A DNA stretch of 64,000 nucleotides, taken from the NCBI GenBank assembly GCA_963818985.1, contig CAWFUJ010000007.1, positions 186,001 through 250,000 of the forward strand, read 5' to 3'. This DNA comes from JAFEDN01 sp963818985 (GTDB lineage: Bacteria > Pseudomonadota > Gammaproteobacteria > Coxiellales > Coxiellaceae). Both the position numbers and the translations under genes were made by a program. Under the pieces are notes generated by a model that was not told the DNA's origin, searched no databases, and saw only the letters and a program-made list of their open reading frames with translations. Of this stretch, positions 8,758 to 16,966 are shown in pieces; position 1 is the stretch's first letter, and every line of letters begins with the position of its first letter.

Positions 8758-8897
8758 AATGACATCCCCGGAAAACATGTAGCATGAATTAAATGTCATC
8801 CCAGAAAAATGCGTAGCATAAATTAAATATCATCCCCGAAATGTGTAGCGTGAATTATGTCATCCCGGAAAATGCGTAGCATTTATCCGGGATGACA
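8758..8897. repeat. Tandem cluster of GTCATCCCGG palindromic repeats
   Basis: Four degenerate head-to-tail units of about 33-38 bases, each holding a variant of GTCATCCCGGAAAATGCGTAG. The last (8859-8896) is a full palindrome closing in CCGGGATGAC. It lies between the broken carbonic anhydrase gene and rsmB (convergent). There is no spacer diversity and no cas gene, so this is not a CRISPR. Confidence 0.85.
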
Positions 8898-8900
8898 TTT

Positions 8901-8975
8901 GTTTTTTATTAAATATTATTTATTTTATTAACCATCATTTATTTTTTATTAAATACCATTTATTTTTTATAAAAC
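8901..8975. repeat. AT-rich short tandem repeat overlapping rsmB 3' end
   Basis: About three imperfect copies of a 20-25 base unit related to ATTTATTTTTTATTAAATA. They run from the palindrome cluster into the last codons of rsmB (stop at 8960). The repeat might have arisen by slippage. No function is evident. Confidence 0.55.
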
Positions 8976-10264
8976 ACCGCGTAATAAAATCCATCGTTGG
9001 CTTGTGGGTCGGGTAGTAATTGACAGCCAATTTTTTGTGGCACTCCCCTGTTAATAGAAAATGGCATAGGCTGCGCGTCAGGCGTATTCTGATAAAATCG
9101 CAAAGCCACTTGCACATTTTCTTCAGCAAAAATCGAACAGGTGCTATAGACAAGTTTTCCCCCTGGCTTCAATAAAGGCCAAAGGACTGTCAACAAAGCA
9201 TATTGTTGTTGTGCATATACGCCAATGTCTTCAGGTTGACGTAAGATTTTTATATCTGGATGCCGACGAATCACACCGGTCGCTGAGCAAGGTGCGTCTA
9301 ATAAAATTCGATCAAATGGTTGGCCATCCCACCACAACTCGGGTCTGTTGGCGTCTGCTGCTAATAATTGCAAAGCGATGGAAGATAGCTGCAATCTTTG
9401 CCGGTTTGATTCAATCAGTTTGAGTCGATTCGGATCTTGATCAATGGCAATTAACTTTAAGTTCGGCTGCGTTTCTAAAATATGACATGCCTTGCCTCCC
9501 GGTGCCGCACACGCATCTAATACCCGAAATCCCGGCTGGCAATCTAATAAATTGACAACATATTGGCTTGCTAAATCTTGGACGCTACACAATCCGTGTT
9601 TAAACCCCGGCAAATTTTCAACCGAAAGAGGTTGCTCTAGTTGCAAAGCCTGAGGTAATTCGGTCACCGTATTTGCGTTAATTTGTTCGTCTTTAAGCCG
9701 CAAGATATATTGTTCAGGATTAATTTGTTGCTGATTGACCCGCAAAAACATAGGTGCTTGCTGATTATTCGCTGACAAAATTGTTTGCCATTGTTCGGGC
9801 CAATCGGTTTGTATTCTTTCTATCATCCATTGAGGATGAGAGAACTTGCCCACCGGTGTACTATCAGCTTGCTGCAAAAGCCGAGATGAATCTCTGATAA
9901 ATTGATTTAAGCATTGATTTATCAAACCCTTTGCCCATGGTTTTTTTAAAATATTTGTCGCTGCCACAGTCTCTGAGACCGCGGCATAGTGTGGAGTGTT
10001 TAAATAAATTAATTGATAAAGACCCACCAATAATAAGGTATCAATATCCTGATGATGAGATTTAAGCGGTTTATGTAGAAGTGTTTGCGCAACCAATTTA
10101 AGCCGATGATACCAACGTAAAGTACCATAACAATATTGTTTGACTAAGGCGCTATCTCGATCATCTGCCTTTAACGAAAATTTTAAATTCAATGCCTCAG
10201 TCAATGATTGATGATCACGGATAACAGCCGTTAAGATTTTGGCAGCAATAGCGCGTGTGTTCAT
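8960..10264 (-). CDS. rsmB: 16S rRNA (cytosine-967-C5)-methyltransferase RsmB
   Basis: Methylates C967 of 16S rRNA with SAM. From the ATG at 10264 it has 434 residues: an N-terminal NusB-like RNA-binding domain (1 to about 140), then the Rossmann domain. The SAM loop is DACAAPGGKAC at 250-260. The two catalytic cysteines are Cys326 in DAPCSATG and Cys376 in YSTCSIF. An upstream ATG at 10297 lies in a palindromic repeat and is less likely. In many gammaproteobacteria rsmB follows def-fmt; here it is alone. Its 3' end runs into AT-rich tandem repeats. Confidence 0.93.
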   Translation of the reverse strand: MNTRAIAAKILTAVIRDHQSLTEALNLKFSLKADDRDSALVKQYCYGTLRWYHRLKLVAQTLLHKPLKSHHQDIDTLLLVGLYQLIYLNTPHYAAVSETVAATNILKKPWAKGLINQCLNQFIRDSSRLLQQADSTPVGKFSHPQWMIERIQTDWPEQWQTILSANNQQAPMFLRVNQQQINPEQYILRLKDEQINANTVTELPQALQLEQPLSVENLPGFKHGLCSVQDLASQYVVNLLDCQPGFRVLDACAAPGGKACHILETQPNLKLIAIDQDPNRLKLIESNRQRLQLSSIALQLLAADANRPELWWDGQPFDRILLDAPCSATGVIRRHPDIKILRQPEDIGVYAQQQYALLTVLWPLLKPGGKLVYSTCSIFAEENVQVALRFYQNTPDAQPMPFSINRGVPQKIGCQLLPDPQANDGFYYAVFYKK

Positions 10265-10291
10265 ATTATAATTTTTTTCCCCTTTGAGTTT

Positions 10292-10322
10292 CGTCATCCC
10301 GCGACTTGATCGCGGGATGACG
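10292..10322. repeat. Palindromic repeat (GTCATCCCGCG family)
   Basis: A perfect 13-base stem CGTCATCCCGCGA with the five-base loop CTTGA, between rho and rsmB (both minus strand). Near-identical copies lie at 14536-14564 and 57076-57104. It could form a stable hairpin in the transcript, but no run of T follows in either direction. Confidence 0.85.
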
Positions 10323-10375
10323 TACTGGATCCGTCAGGAGGAAGGGAAAGAAAATGCCGGTCTCCGCTCAGGAAT

Positions 10376-11632
10376 TTAGCCTTTCATCGAATCAAAAAAA
10401 TCATCATTGGTGTTGGTTAATTTTAAGCGTTCGACCAAAAATTCATTGGCGGCCAATTCATCCATTGGGTGTAGAATTTTGCGTAAAATCCACATCTTTT
10501 GTAATTCATCAGGCTTGGTAATCAATTCTTCACGACGAGTACCAGAACGATTAATGTTAATAGATGGAAATAAACGTCGCTCAGCAATTCTACGATCAAG
10601 ATGAATTTCCATATTGCCTGTGCCTTTGAATTCTTCGTAAATCACATCATCCATCTTTGAACCAGTATCCACCAAAGCAGTGGCGATAATGGTTAGACTG
10701 CCACCCTCTTCAATATTACGAGCAGCACCAAAAAAACGTTTCGGACGTTGTAGTGCATTGGCATCAACGCCTCCAGTCAATACTTTGCCCGAGGCAGGGA
10801 CCACAGTATTGTATGCACGTGCTAAACGGGTAATTGAGTCAAGTAAGATCACGACATCGCGACCATGTTCCACTAATCTTTTGGCTTTTTCAACGACCAT
10901 TTCCGCCACTTGTACGTGGCGTGTTGCTGGCTCATCAAATGTTGAGGCCACCACTTCACCTTTGACTGAACGTTCCATTTCCGTTACTTCTTCAGGACGC
11001 TCATCAATTAATAACACCATTAAAATACATTCCGGGTAATTTTCAGCTATTGAATGAGCAATATTCTGTAGCATCATGGTCTTACCAGCCTTCGGTGGTG
11101 AAACTATTAAGCCGCGCTGTCCTTTACCAATCGGCGCCACTAAGTCAATCATGCGTGCGGTGATATCTTCAGTGCTGCCATTACCCAATTGCATGGTTAA
11201 TCGTTCATTGGGAAATAAAGGGGTCAGACTTTCAAAAACAATTTTATTTCTGAGTTCTTCTGGCGGATCTAAATTAATCGTTTCTACTTGTAATAAAGCA
11301 AAATAACGCTCCCCTTCTTTGGGAGGACGAATTTTACCAGAAATGGAATCTCCTGTACGGAGACCAAAGCGTCGAACTTGACTAGGTGAAACATAAATAT
11401 CATCGGGGCCTGCTAAAAACGAGCTGGTCGCTGATCGTAAAAATCCGAATCCATCCTGTAATATTTCTAATACACCATCGCCATAAATGTCTTCGCCTTT
11501 TTGTGCCTGCGCTTTGAGGATTGAAAAGGTGAGATCTTGCTTACGCATATTGCTAACTCTTTCAATGCCCAATTGCTGAGCCATAGACATGAGTTCTGCA
11601 GGAATTCTGCGCTTCAATTCAGTTAAATTCAT
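10376..11632 (-). CDS. rho: Transcription termination factor Rho
   Basis: A 418-residue hexameric RNA helicase that terminates transcription. The N-terminal Rho/OB cold-shock fold holds GFGFLRS near residue 62. Walker A is PPKAGKT at about 179-185, Walker B is VVILLDSITRLARAYN, and the Q/R-loop region GGVDANALQRPKRFFGAARN is present. Length and motifs are standard. It lies downstream of trxA on the same strand, the usual gammaproteobacterial order. The 142-base leader between trxA and rho may carry rho autoregulation, but I see no definite signal in it. Confidence 0.97.
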   Translation of the reverse strand: MNLTELKRRIPAELMSMAQQLGIERVSNMRKQDLTFSILKAQAQKGEDIYGDGVLEILQDGFGFLRSATSSFLAGPDDIYVSPSQVRRFGLRTGDSISGKIRPPKEGERYFALLQVETINLDPPEELRNKIVFESLTPLFPNERLTMQLGNGSTEDITARMIDLVAPIGKGQRGLIVSPPKAGKTMMLQNIAHSIAENYPECILMVLLIDERPEEVTEMERSVKGEVVASTFDEPATRHVQVAEMVVEKAKRLVEHGRDVVILLDSITRLARAYNTVVPASGKVLTGGVDANALQRPKRFFGAARNIEEGGSLTIIATALVDTGSKMDDVIYEEFKGTGNMEIHLDRRIAERRLFPSININRSGTRREELITKPDELQKMWILRKILHPMDELAANEFLVERLKLTNTNDDFFDSMKG

Positions 11633-11774
11633 AATACCTCTCGTTATTTTTTAAAAAATGTACATTGGAATGGGGTTTGACGATTGGATTTTGAGAGTAC
11701 GACGGAAAATACTCCAAGGATTGCGTCCTTTTAAAGAAAGTTTAGCCTTTTATTTAAATTTGTCAAGGAAGATA

Positions 11775-12101
11775 TTAGCAATGCTCCTCTAAAAAAACCA
11801 TTAATTGCGCTTTGCTTAATGCGCCTACTTTACTGGCCACAACATTGCCATTTTTAAATAAGATTAAGCTAGGAATGCTACGAATCCCATATTGGGCCGG
11901 AGTTTGCTGGTTTTCATCCACATTCATCTTAACTATTTTAATTCGAGCCTCTAACTCTAAAGCCACTTGCTCTAAAACCGGAGCAATCATCTTACAAGGC
12001 CCGCACCACTCTGCCCAAAAATCAACCAACACAGGTTGCTGGGATTGTAATACCTCGCTCGCAAATGCTTCATCATTAACTGATTTTATAGCTTCACTCA
12101 T
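11775..12101 (-). CDS. trxA: Thioredoxin 1
   Basis: A 108-residue cytoplasmic thiol-disulfide reductase. The active site WCGPC is at residues 32-36 within VDFWAEWCGPCKMIAP, and the cis-proline loop is GIRSIPSLILF. Length and motifs match the family. It lies upstream of rho on the same strand, as in Escherichia coli. Confidence 0.97.
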   Translation of the reverse strand: MSEAIKSVNDEAFASEVLQSQQPVLVDFWAEWCGPCKMIAPVLEQVALELEARIKIVKMNVDENQQTPAQYGIRSIPSLILFKNGNVVASKVGALSKAQLMVFLEEHC

Positions 12102-12171
12102 TGTTCAAACTCCTCGTGTATCGATAAATATAGTTTAATGTAAATTAACTTTATCAGCAATGTTTCTCACA

Positions 12172-12217
12172 TTTCCCCTCTCCCTCTCCCTCCCCCTCTC
12201 CCTGACAGGCGAGGGGA
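12172..12217. repeat. CCCTCTCCC-type palindromic repeat
   Basis: A CT-rich run with repeated CCCTCTCCCT units followed by GAGGGGAAA, able to fold as a hairpin (TTTCCCCTC pairs with GAGGGGAAA). It sits between trxA and the MscS-type gene (both minus strand). Related elements occur at 29685, 48801, 55869, 58105 and 60397. A terminator role is plausible. Confidence 0.6.
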
Positions 12218-12219
12218 AA

Positions 12220-13062
12220 TTAGGCCAGCTTGACCTGATCATTTCCTGCTAAAAAAACGAAAAGCTTATCCCAGATATCTTGTTCGATTTTTTCATGGTC
12301 GTTAGTATAACAGTAATATCGAGCGGTCAGAAGAATGCCCCCTGGCAAATCGTATTTAGGCCTAGCTGAAACTACACAATATAAATGGATCATTGAAGCC
12401 ACTTTACGACTTCTGCGCTCTAAAAAAGTTTTAGTGTATTCTTTTTTTTGATGATAAAAAGCATGCAAAGTCTCATCAACGATTTGCTTAAATTTCGATT
12501 TTGCTAAATTAACATTGGTATTGCGATCAAACAATACAGAAAGATGCTGTTCCAGTAAATGCGCAGGAGAAAAGTTAATGACTGCGTTATTAATAATTAA
12601 ACCATTCGGAATGCGAACAACCCGGCCAGTTATAATATTATGCGAGCCTTTCTCAACTTCCAATAAAGTAAAATATAAAATGCGGATGGATTGTACATAT
12701 CCCTTGAACTGCTGAATCTCAATCAAATCTTCTTCCGAAAAAAGTCCACGCCAAATAATAATTAGCCATCCGGAAAAATTCATGATCACTTCTTTATTGG
12801 TAATGACCAATGCTGCTGACACTAAACCCAATACCGCTAACAATTGAGTAAAGCCTTCAACCCAAATTCGCGCTAAAAGAAAGATAAAAATGACAAAAAT
12901 GATATAAAACAAGCGGATTTTTATTCGCTGTTTTTGTTTATCATCCTCCATTTTCCGAGTTAAAATGACACTGGTAATAAAATATGCCAATGCCAGCACA
13001 ATGGCTGCAACCAACGTGCTTATAATATTTAAAAAAATCACATTGTCGAAAATATTTGCCAT
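12220..13062 (-). CDS. MscS-family small-conductance mechanosensitive channel-like protein
   Basis: An inner-membrane protein of 280 residues with hydrophobic segments at about 10-32, 48-66 and 70-92, followed by a cytoplasmic beta domain. The segment VLGLVSAALVITNKEVIMNFSGWLII corresponds to the pore helix and start of the MscS beta domain. GRVVRIPNGLIINNAVINFS is the typical MscS loop. Such channels release solutes on hypo-osmotic shock. It lacks the long periplasmic extensions of MscK/YbdG-type proteins. The ATG at 13062 follows AAGGAGG and is preferred over the adjacent GTG. It is probably transcribed with the upstream yggT gene. Confidence 0.8.
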   Translation of the reverse strand: MANIFDNVIFLNIISTLVAAIVLALAYFITSVILTRKMEDDKQKQRIKIRLFYIIFVIFIFLLARIWVEGFTQLLAVLGLVSAALVITNKEVIMNFSGWLIIIWRGLFSEEDLIEIQQFKGYVQSIRILYFTLLEVEKGSHNIITGRVVRIPNGLIINNAVINFSPAHLLEQHLSVLFDRNTNVNLAKSKFKQIVDETLHAFYHQKKEYTKTFLERRSRKVASMIHLYCVVSARPKYDLPGGILLTARYYCYTNDHEKIEQDIWDKLFVFLAGNDQVKLA

Positions 13063-13090
13063 CACAACCTCCTTAATTCCGGTGAGGTTT

Positions 13091-13663
13091 TTACGCCACT
13101 GCTAATGCTAACCGCAAGCCTAAATTAACTAAAGGATAAAATACTAACCATGAAATGATCTTAAGTAGTAAGAGAATCACTAGCGGAGAGAAATCAAATC
13201 CAGAGATGACCGGTATAAATCGACGTCCCAATAGCAACCAAGGGTCTGCCAATAATTTCACAATCGGGGCGACCATGGAATTTCGCAATGCCGGAAACCA
13301 ACTGATGACGACATCAATTAAAATTGCGAAAAATATCAAGTCGAGCCACTTCTCACCTAATTTACCCACTGCCATTATGATGATACCCAGCACATTCGGC
13401 ACAATTTTGCTGCTGAACCAAATCAAGAAAAAAAATAATAAAGTTTGCAAAACTAAAAGCCATGCCACTATTGCCAAATCAAATCCTCGATAACCGGGAA
13501 TAAAACGTGCGGTAGGTTTCAATAATGGATTAGTAACCCGCATTACAAATTGACAAATCGGATTATAAAAAGGCGCCCGGTACTTTTGGAAAAATAAACG
13601 CAATAACAAAATGTAGAGATAAAAATCTATTAAAAGGTTTATAACAAATATAATAATGGCCAT
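13091..13663 (-). CDS. YggT family membrane protein
   Basis: A 190-residue protein with two YGGT repeats, each a pair of membrane helices: residues about 1-80 (FYLYILLLRLF, then NPLLKPTARFIPG) and 95-185 (FFAILIDVVISWF, then DPWLLLGRRFIPVISGFDFSPLV read as separate blocks). The family sits in the inner membrane; roles in osmotic stress and cell division are suggested, with no agreed mechanism. It is part of a minus-strand run yggS-proC-yggT, a very common gammaproteobacterial order. Confidence 0.9.
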   Translation of the reverse strand: MAIIIFVINLLIDFYLYILLLRLFFQKYRAPFYNPICQFVMRVTNPLLKPTARFIPGYRGFDLAIVAWLLVLQTLLFFFLIWFSSKIVPNVLGIIIMAVGKLGEKWLDLIFFAILIDVVISWFPALRNSMVAPIVKLLADPWLLLGRRFIPVISGFDFSPLVILLLLKIISWLVFYPLVNLGLRLALAVA

Positions 13664-13678
13664 TGCTGTCCCTTGTTA

Positions 13679-14512
13679 TTAAGATTCGCTCGAAGAAGTC
13701 AGCAATTTCTCAATTTCTTTTGCTCGGTGAACCGCTGCTTCGATAGCACCGGCTAACAATTGCCGAAGTTTTCCTTCTTCCAATACTCTAATCGCTTGTT
13801 CAGTCGTGCCTTTGGGAGATGCAACATGCTGACGTAACTCCGCTAGTGATTGATCGGACTCTAATGCCAAACGTGCCGCGCCTAGCATTGTTTGAGCAAT
13901 AAGCAAACGCCAGTCTTTTCGAACCAATCCTATTTTGGCCACTGCTTCTTCAATCGATTCCATTATTAAAAACATATATCCCGGGCCACATCCTGAAACT
14001 GCGCAGACCCAATCGAGTTGGTTCTCCTCCTCAACCCATACGCTCATCCCTACTGATCGAAAAATTGCTTCAGCCATATTTTTTTGATCTTCGCTTACTC
14101 GGCTGCACGCATACAAGCCGGTGGCTCCAGCCCCCACCACGGCTGGCGTATTAGGGATGGCGCGTACAATTGAATACTGTGACCCTAACCATTTGTCTAA
14201 CAATAAATTGGTTGTCCCCACTGCGACTGAAATGATTAGAGGGTGGTGACTGAGACTATTTTTTATTTCTTCACAAATACCGGGAATTCTTAATGCCTTA
14301 GCGGCTAATATGACTACATCGGCCTGTTTTACTGCCTGGCAATTATCTAAAGTCGTATGAATGCCAAACTGATTTGAGAAAAAATCTAATTTAGTTTGAG
14401 AGGGATTACTAACCCAAAGTCGCTGCGAATCAAACTTATCTATGATCAAGCCGCCCACAATGGCCCGAGTCAAGTTACCCGCACCGATAAAAGCTATATT
14501 AATATTTTTCAT
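13679..14512 (-). CDS. proC: Pyrroline-5-carboxylate reductase
   Basis: Catalyses the last step of proline synthesis, reducing pyrroline-5-carboxylate with NAD(P)H. From the ATG at 14512 it has 277 residues. The Rossmann loop is FIGAGNLTRAIVGG at the N-terminus. Mid-protein IRAIPNTPAVVGAGATG and C-terminal LRQHVASPKGTTEQAI are the ProC signatures. A longer start at 14551 would lie in the palindromic repeat that separates it from yggS and is unlikely. Confidence 0.95.
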   Translation of the reverse strand: MKNINIAFIGAGNLTRAIVGGLIIDKFDSQRLWVSNPSQTKLDFFSNQFGIHTTLDNCQAVKQADVVILAAKALRIPGICEEIKNSLSHHPLIISVAVGTTNLLLDKWLGSQYSIVRAIPNTPAVVGAGATGLYACSRVSEDQKNMAEAIFRSVGMSVWVEEENQLDWVCAVSGCGPGYMFLIMESIEEAVAKIGLVRKDWRLLIAQTMLGAARLALESDQSLAELRQHVASPKGTTEQAIRVLEEGKLRQLLAGAIEAAVHRAKEIEKLLTSSSES

Positions 14513-14535
14513 TTCGTCATTCCCGTGAGAAGTTC

Positions 14536-14564
14536 GTCGTCCCGCGATCAAGTCGCGGGATGAC
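14536..14564. repeat. Palindromic repeat (GTCATCCCGCG family) overlapping yggS 3' end
   Basis: The stem GTCGTCCCGCGA / TCGCGGGATGAC with loop TCAAG spans the end of yggS. It encodes the terminal residues SHPAT and the stop of YggS. A partial copy (CGTCATTCCCGTG) lies beside it toward proC. Confidence 0.85.
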
Positions 14565-15246
14565 TATGCCTAGGCCCGAATATACCCGAGCCAATTCTTA
14601 CCATCGTGCTACCGGCCGCAATTGCGGCCATAAAATCATGGGTCATACCCATAGATAATGTATCAAGTTCCATTCCCTTCTCAAGTAATTCATTATGTAA
14701 ATTATAGGCTTTTTGATAGATATGCAACTGTTGCTGAAAGCTGTCACAAGGCTGCGGAATGACCATTAACCCTCGCAAACATAAACGCGACAATGGTGAA
14801 ATGGCATGTGCTAAATCAAGGAGCTCCAGGGGATCCACTCCAGTTTTACTAGCTTCATGACTAATATTGACTTGAATACAAACATTCAGCGGTGGTAGAT
14901 GGTCTGGCCTTTGCTGATGCAAGCGCTCTGCTATTTTCAAACGATCGATACTTTGAACCCAGGAAAAATTTTCTGCTACCGCTTTAGCCTTATTACTCTG
15001 CAAAGCCCCGATAAAATGCCATTCCAATCTATTATTGTTCAGCCGGTGGATTTTAGTGAGAGCTTCCTGACAGTAATTTTCTCCAAATGACATTTGTCCT
15101 TGGTCCATAGCTAGTCTGATAGAATAACTATCATGACCTTTAGACACCGCTAATAACCTGACTGTCCCCGGGGGACGATTAAAAATACTTTCCGCTTCGC
15201 GAATTTTTTGCAAAACAGCACGAAGGTTTGCGGCGACGCTGATCAT
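14548..15246 (-). CDS. yggS: PLP homeostasis protein YggS/PLPBP
   Basis: A 232-residue single-domain TIM-barrel pyridoxal-phosphate-binding protein. The PLP lysine is Lys36 in LLAVSKGHD, followed by FGENYCQEALTK. WHFIGALQSNKAK and the C-terminal phosphate site MGMTHDFMAAIAAGSTMVRIG (read as the MGMT/D and GSTMVRIG motifs) match the family. It buffers PLP and is usually encoded next to proC, as here. The C-terminal tail RHSHPAT is supplied by an inserted palindromic repeat. Confidence 0.94.
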   Translation of the reverse strand: MISVAANLRAVLQKIREAESIFNRPPGTVRLLAVSKGHDSYSIRLAMDQGQMSFGENYCQEALTKIHRLNNNRLEWHFIGALQSNKAKAVAENFSWVQSIDRLKIAERLHQQRPDHLPPLNVCIQVNISHEASKTGVDPLELLDLAHAISPLSRLCLRGLMVIPQPCDSFQQQLHIYQKAYNLHNELLEKGMELDTLSMGMTHDFMAAIAAGSTMVRIGSGIFGPRHSHPAT

Positions 15247-15369
15247 TGCTGAGTCGATGCTAGTATTAGAGAAAACATGTCAATTATCCCATAAAACAAG
15301 GTTAATATTATGCCAAAGAGTTTCCCAATAGTCACTGCCAGCCCTCTGTTTTTAGAATAAAAAAAAGTT

Positions 15370-15398
15370 TTGACTTTTGGAATAGACAGTTGCAATAT
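15370..15398 (+). promoter_or_regulatory. Putative sigma-70 promoter for the 15.4 kb small secreted protein
   Basis: TTGACT at 15370-15375 and CAATAT at 15393-15398 are separated by 17 bases, about 60 bases upstream of the 15460 ATG. The -35 is good and the -10 weak. Confidence 0.4.
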
Positions 15399-15459
15399 CT
15401 ATATTTTGGGAGTAATCTTCGAATCAGTTTTAACCAAAATTCGCCGGAGGGTAATAACA

Positions 15460-15873
15460 ATGTTAAAAAATCAATTGCTAGTGGTTTATCCTTTAGCATT
15501 GTTGGTGGGATTAGGCTTTTCTCAAGTTATCAAAGCAAGTTCTAATGTTGATTCTAATAGCTCTTCTTATCAAACTCGGTTTCAAATACATCCTCAAGCT
15601 GATTGTCAACATGGATGTTTCAGTGCCACCGAAGTAAAGGCTTCTCCTGCTCAGCCATTGTCACCGCCACCTCCACCGCCATCCGATGATGAAAATGATA
15701 ATTTTGACAACGAGCAAGATTTCTATCAAGATCAAAATAATCCAGACCATTATGATAATGGTGATTATTATGATCATGACCTTAATCCTGATAACAATGA
15801 TCATGATGTTGATAATGATCATGACAACGACAATGGGTATAATGGTGGAAATGAAACCCCGAATCCAGGTTAG
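15460..15873 (+). CDS. Secreted Asp/Asn-rich low-complexity protein
   Basis: An unrecognised 137-residue protein. The ATG at 15460 follows CGGAGGG at a good distance. Residues 1-28 (MLKNQLLVVYPLALLVGLGF) form a signal peptide, probably cut after KAS. The mature part has an SPPPPPPSD proline stretch and then about 70 residues made almost only of D, N, H, Y, E and G (for example DHDVDNDHDNDNGYNGG). Strongly acidic His/Asp-rich tails can bind divalent metal ions, but no domain is recognisable and function is unknown. It is followed at once by two other small proteins of extreme composition. Confidence 0.75.
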   Translation: MLKNQLLVVYPLALLVGLGFSQVIKASSNVDSNSSSYQTRFQIHPQADCQHGCFSATEVKASPAQPLSPPPPPPSDDENDNFDNEQDFYQDQNNPDHYDNGDYYDHDLNPDNNDHDVDNDHDNDNGYNGGNETPNPG

Positions 15874-15998
15874 GTAAAAAGTTTTTAAGCCTTAATGGCG
15901 AACGGAATGAAGACATATCCTTAAACGATCTGTCTTTATAGGGAGTTGACACAGGATGCTGTTGTCAACAATTGAAACTTCCAAATGAGGAAAAACAA

Positions 15999-16064
15999 AT
16001 GAGCAAAGGCAAAAGTGATAAAGGCGGCAAAGGCGGCCAGGGTGGAAAAAAAGGCGGAAAGTAA
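15999..16064 (+). CDS. Tiny Gly/Lys-rich peptide (21 residues)
   Basis: The ATG at 15999 is preceded by ATGAGGAAAAACAA, giving an acceptable GAGG ribosome site. It reads MSKGKSDKGGKGGQGGKKGG followed by K and TAA. The peptide is almost purely Gly and Lys, with a net charge near +8. A 9-bp hairpin follows 13 bases after the stop. It could bind nucleic acid or the highly acidic product of the preceding gene; both ideas are inference. A chance ORF is possible, but the composition, ribosome site and following hairpin argue for a real gene. Confidence 0.55.
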   Translation: MSKGKSDKGGKGGQGGKKGGK

Positions 16065-16077
16065 GCTTTCCGGTTCT

Positions 16078-16101
16078 GGGAGCAGATGCAAGTCTGCTCC
16101 C
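16078..16101 (+). terminator. Hairpin after the Gly/Lys peptide gene
   Basis: A perfect 9-bp stem GGGAGCAGA / TCTGCTCCC with the 6-base loop TGCAAG. It has no clear T run, so it may be a weak or Rho-assisted terminator, or an RNA stabiliser between the two small genes. Confidence 0.5.
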
Positions 16102-16142
16102 AGTCCCACCTTATAACTTTGTCTTATTCGGAGATTGGTATC

Positions 16143-16364
16143 ATGAACGTAAATAGCGAATACGAAGACGATTATTATGAAACGAATGACTTTGACATGA
16201 ATCATTTTGAGGAAGAAGTTAACGATCATTCTGTTCCCCGCACTAATGTGAACAATCATCCTAACAACAAAAAGAAATTGCTTAAAAAGAAAAGAAGTCT
16301 TGAAGATTGGCTAGAAGAAAAACGTTTGCGCGACGAATTAAGAGACGATGCTTTAGAACCCTGA
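16143..16364 (+). CDS. Small charged protein, PA3496-like
   Basis: The ATG at 16143 follows TTCGGAG with good spacing, giving 73 residues. The N-terminal half is very acidic (NSEYEDDYYETNDFD) and the C-terminal half very basic then amphipathic (KKKLLKKKRSLEDWLEEKRL). The RSLEDWLEEKRLRDEL segment resembles the PA3496 family described as putative envelope-integrity proteins. No signal peptide or membrane span is present. The opposite-charge halves suggest self-association or a partner. The family call is from pattern memory only. Confidence 0.6.
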   Translation: MNVNSEYEDDYYETNDFDMNHFEEEVNDHSVPRTNVNNHPNNKKKLLKKKRSLEDWLEEKRLRDELRDDALEP

Positions 16365-16381
16365 GCTATATAAATTCTTCC

Positions 16382-16410
16382 TTGATAAATAGACTATAAA
16401 CCGACATAAT
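16382..16410 (+). promoter_or_regulatory. Putative sigma-70 promoter for yqgE-ruvX-pyrB-parB
   Basis: TTGATA at 16382-16387 and CATAAT at 16405-16410 have a 17-base spacer. Each matches consensus at five of six positions. The predicted start is almost at the yqgE ATG (16418), which would leave a near-leaderless message. Confidence 0.4.
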
Positions 16411-16417
16411 TAGCGAT

Positions 16418-16966
16418 ATGGGTAAAAAATCCTCGCCAAATAAAACTTCTTTAGCACATCACTTTTTGGTTGCATTCCCCACCTTAGATGATCCCAATTT
16501 TTCAAAATCAGTGGTCTATATTTATGAGCACAATGAAGAGGGGGCTATGGGGTTAATTATCAATAAGCCTTTAAACATGCAACTATCTGATGTTTTACAA
16601 CACCTTAACATCACCACTGGCTCCTCAGTTGTTTCAACTCAGCCAGTCATGATGGGCGGACCCATAGGCCAAGAACATGGTTTTGTCCTCTATGATGAGG
16701 ACCATGAAGTTTTTCTCTCTTCTTCGAAAGAAACCTTAATAGCTATTGCTGACAGTAAAGGACCCGATCGATATATTGTTACTTTGGGATATGCCGGCTG
16801 GCAAGCAGGTCAGCTTGAGCAGGAATTACAAGAAAATGATTGGCTGATCACTCATTACGATGCGTCTATTTTGTTCGAGACCCCTTCTGAAAAACGATGG
16901 CATGCCGCTGCGAAATTAATTGGCATAGATATTGAGCAAATTTCACATCAAACTGGTCATGCTTGA
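16418..16966 (+). CDS. yqgE: YqgE/AlgH family protein
   Basis: A 182-residue cytoplasmic UPF0301 protein. Family signatures are HFLVAFPTLDDPNFSKSVVYI near the N-terminus (residues 14-34), GAMGLIINKP, and the GYAGWQAGQLEQEL block. Its biochemical role is not established; in pseudomonads the relative AlgH affects alginate regulation. It overlaps ruvX by eight bases. The order yqgE-ruvX-pyrB is widely conserved in gammaproteobacteria. Confidence 0.93.
   Translation: MGKKSSPNKTSLAHHFLVAFPTLDDPNFSKSVVYIYEHNEEGAMGLIINKPLNMQLSDVLQHLNITTGSSVVSTQPVMMGGPIGQEHGFVLYDEDHEVFLSSSKETLIAIADSKGPDRYIVTLGYAGWQAGQLEQELQENDWLITHYDASILFETPSEKRWHAAAKLIGIDIEQISHQTGHA

Noticed and set aside
8758..8897. Possible CRISPR array
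   Set aside because: The units are degenerate and palindromic, follow each other without unique spacers, and no cas gene is in the window.
15686..15877. Second-frame ORF rich in Ile/Met inside the Asp/Asn-rich gene
   Set aside because: It is a frame shadow of GAT/AAT codon repeats; the first frame has the signal peptide and ribosome site.
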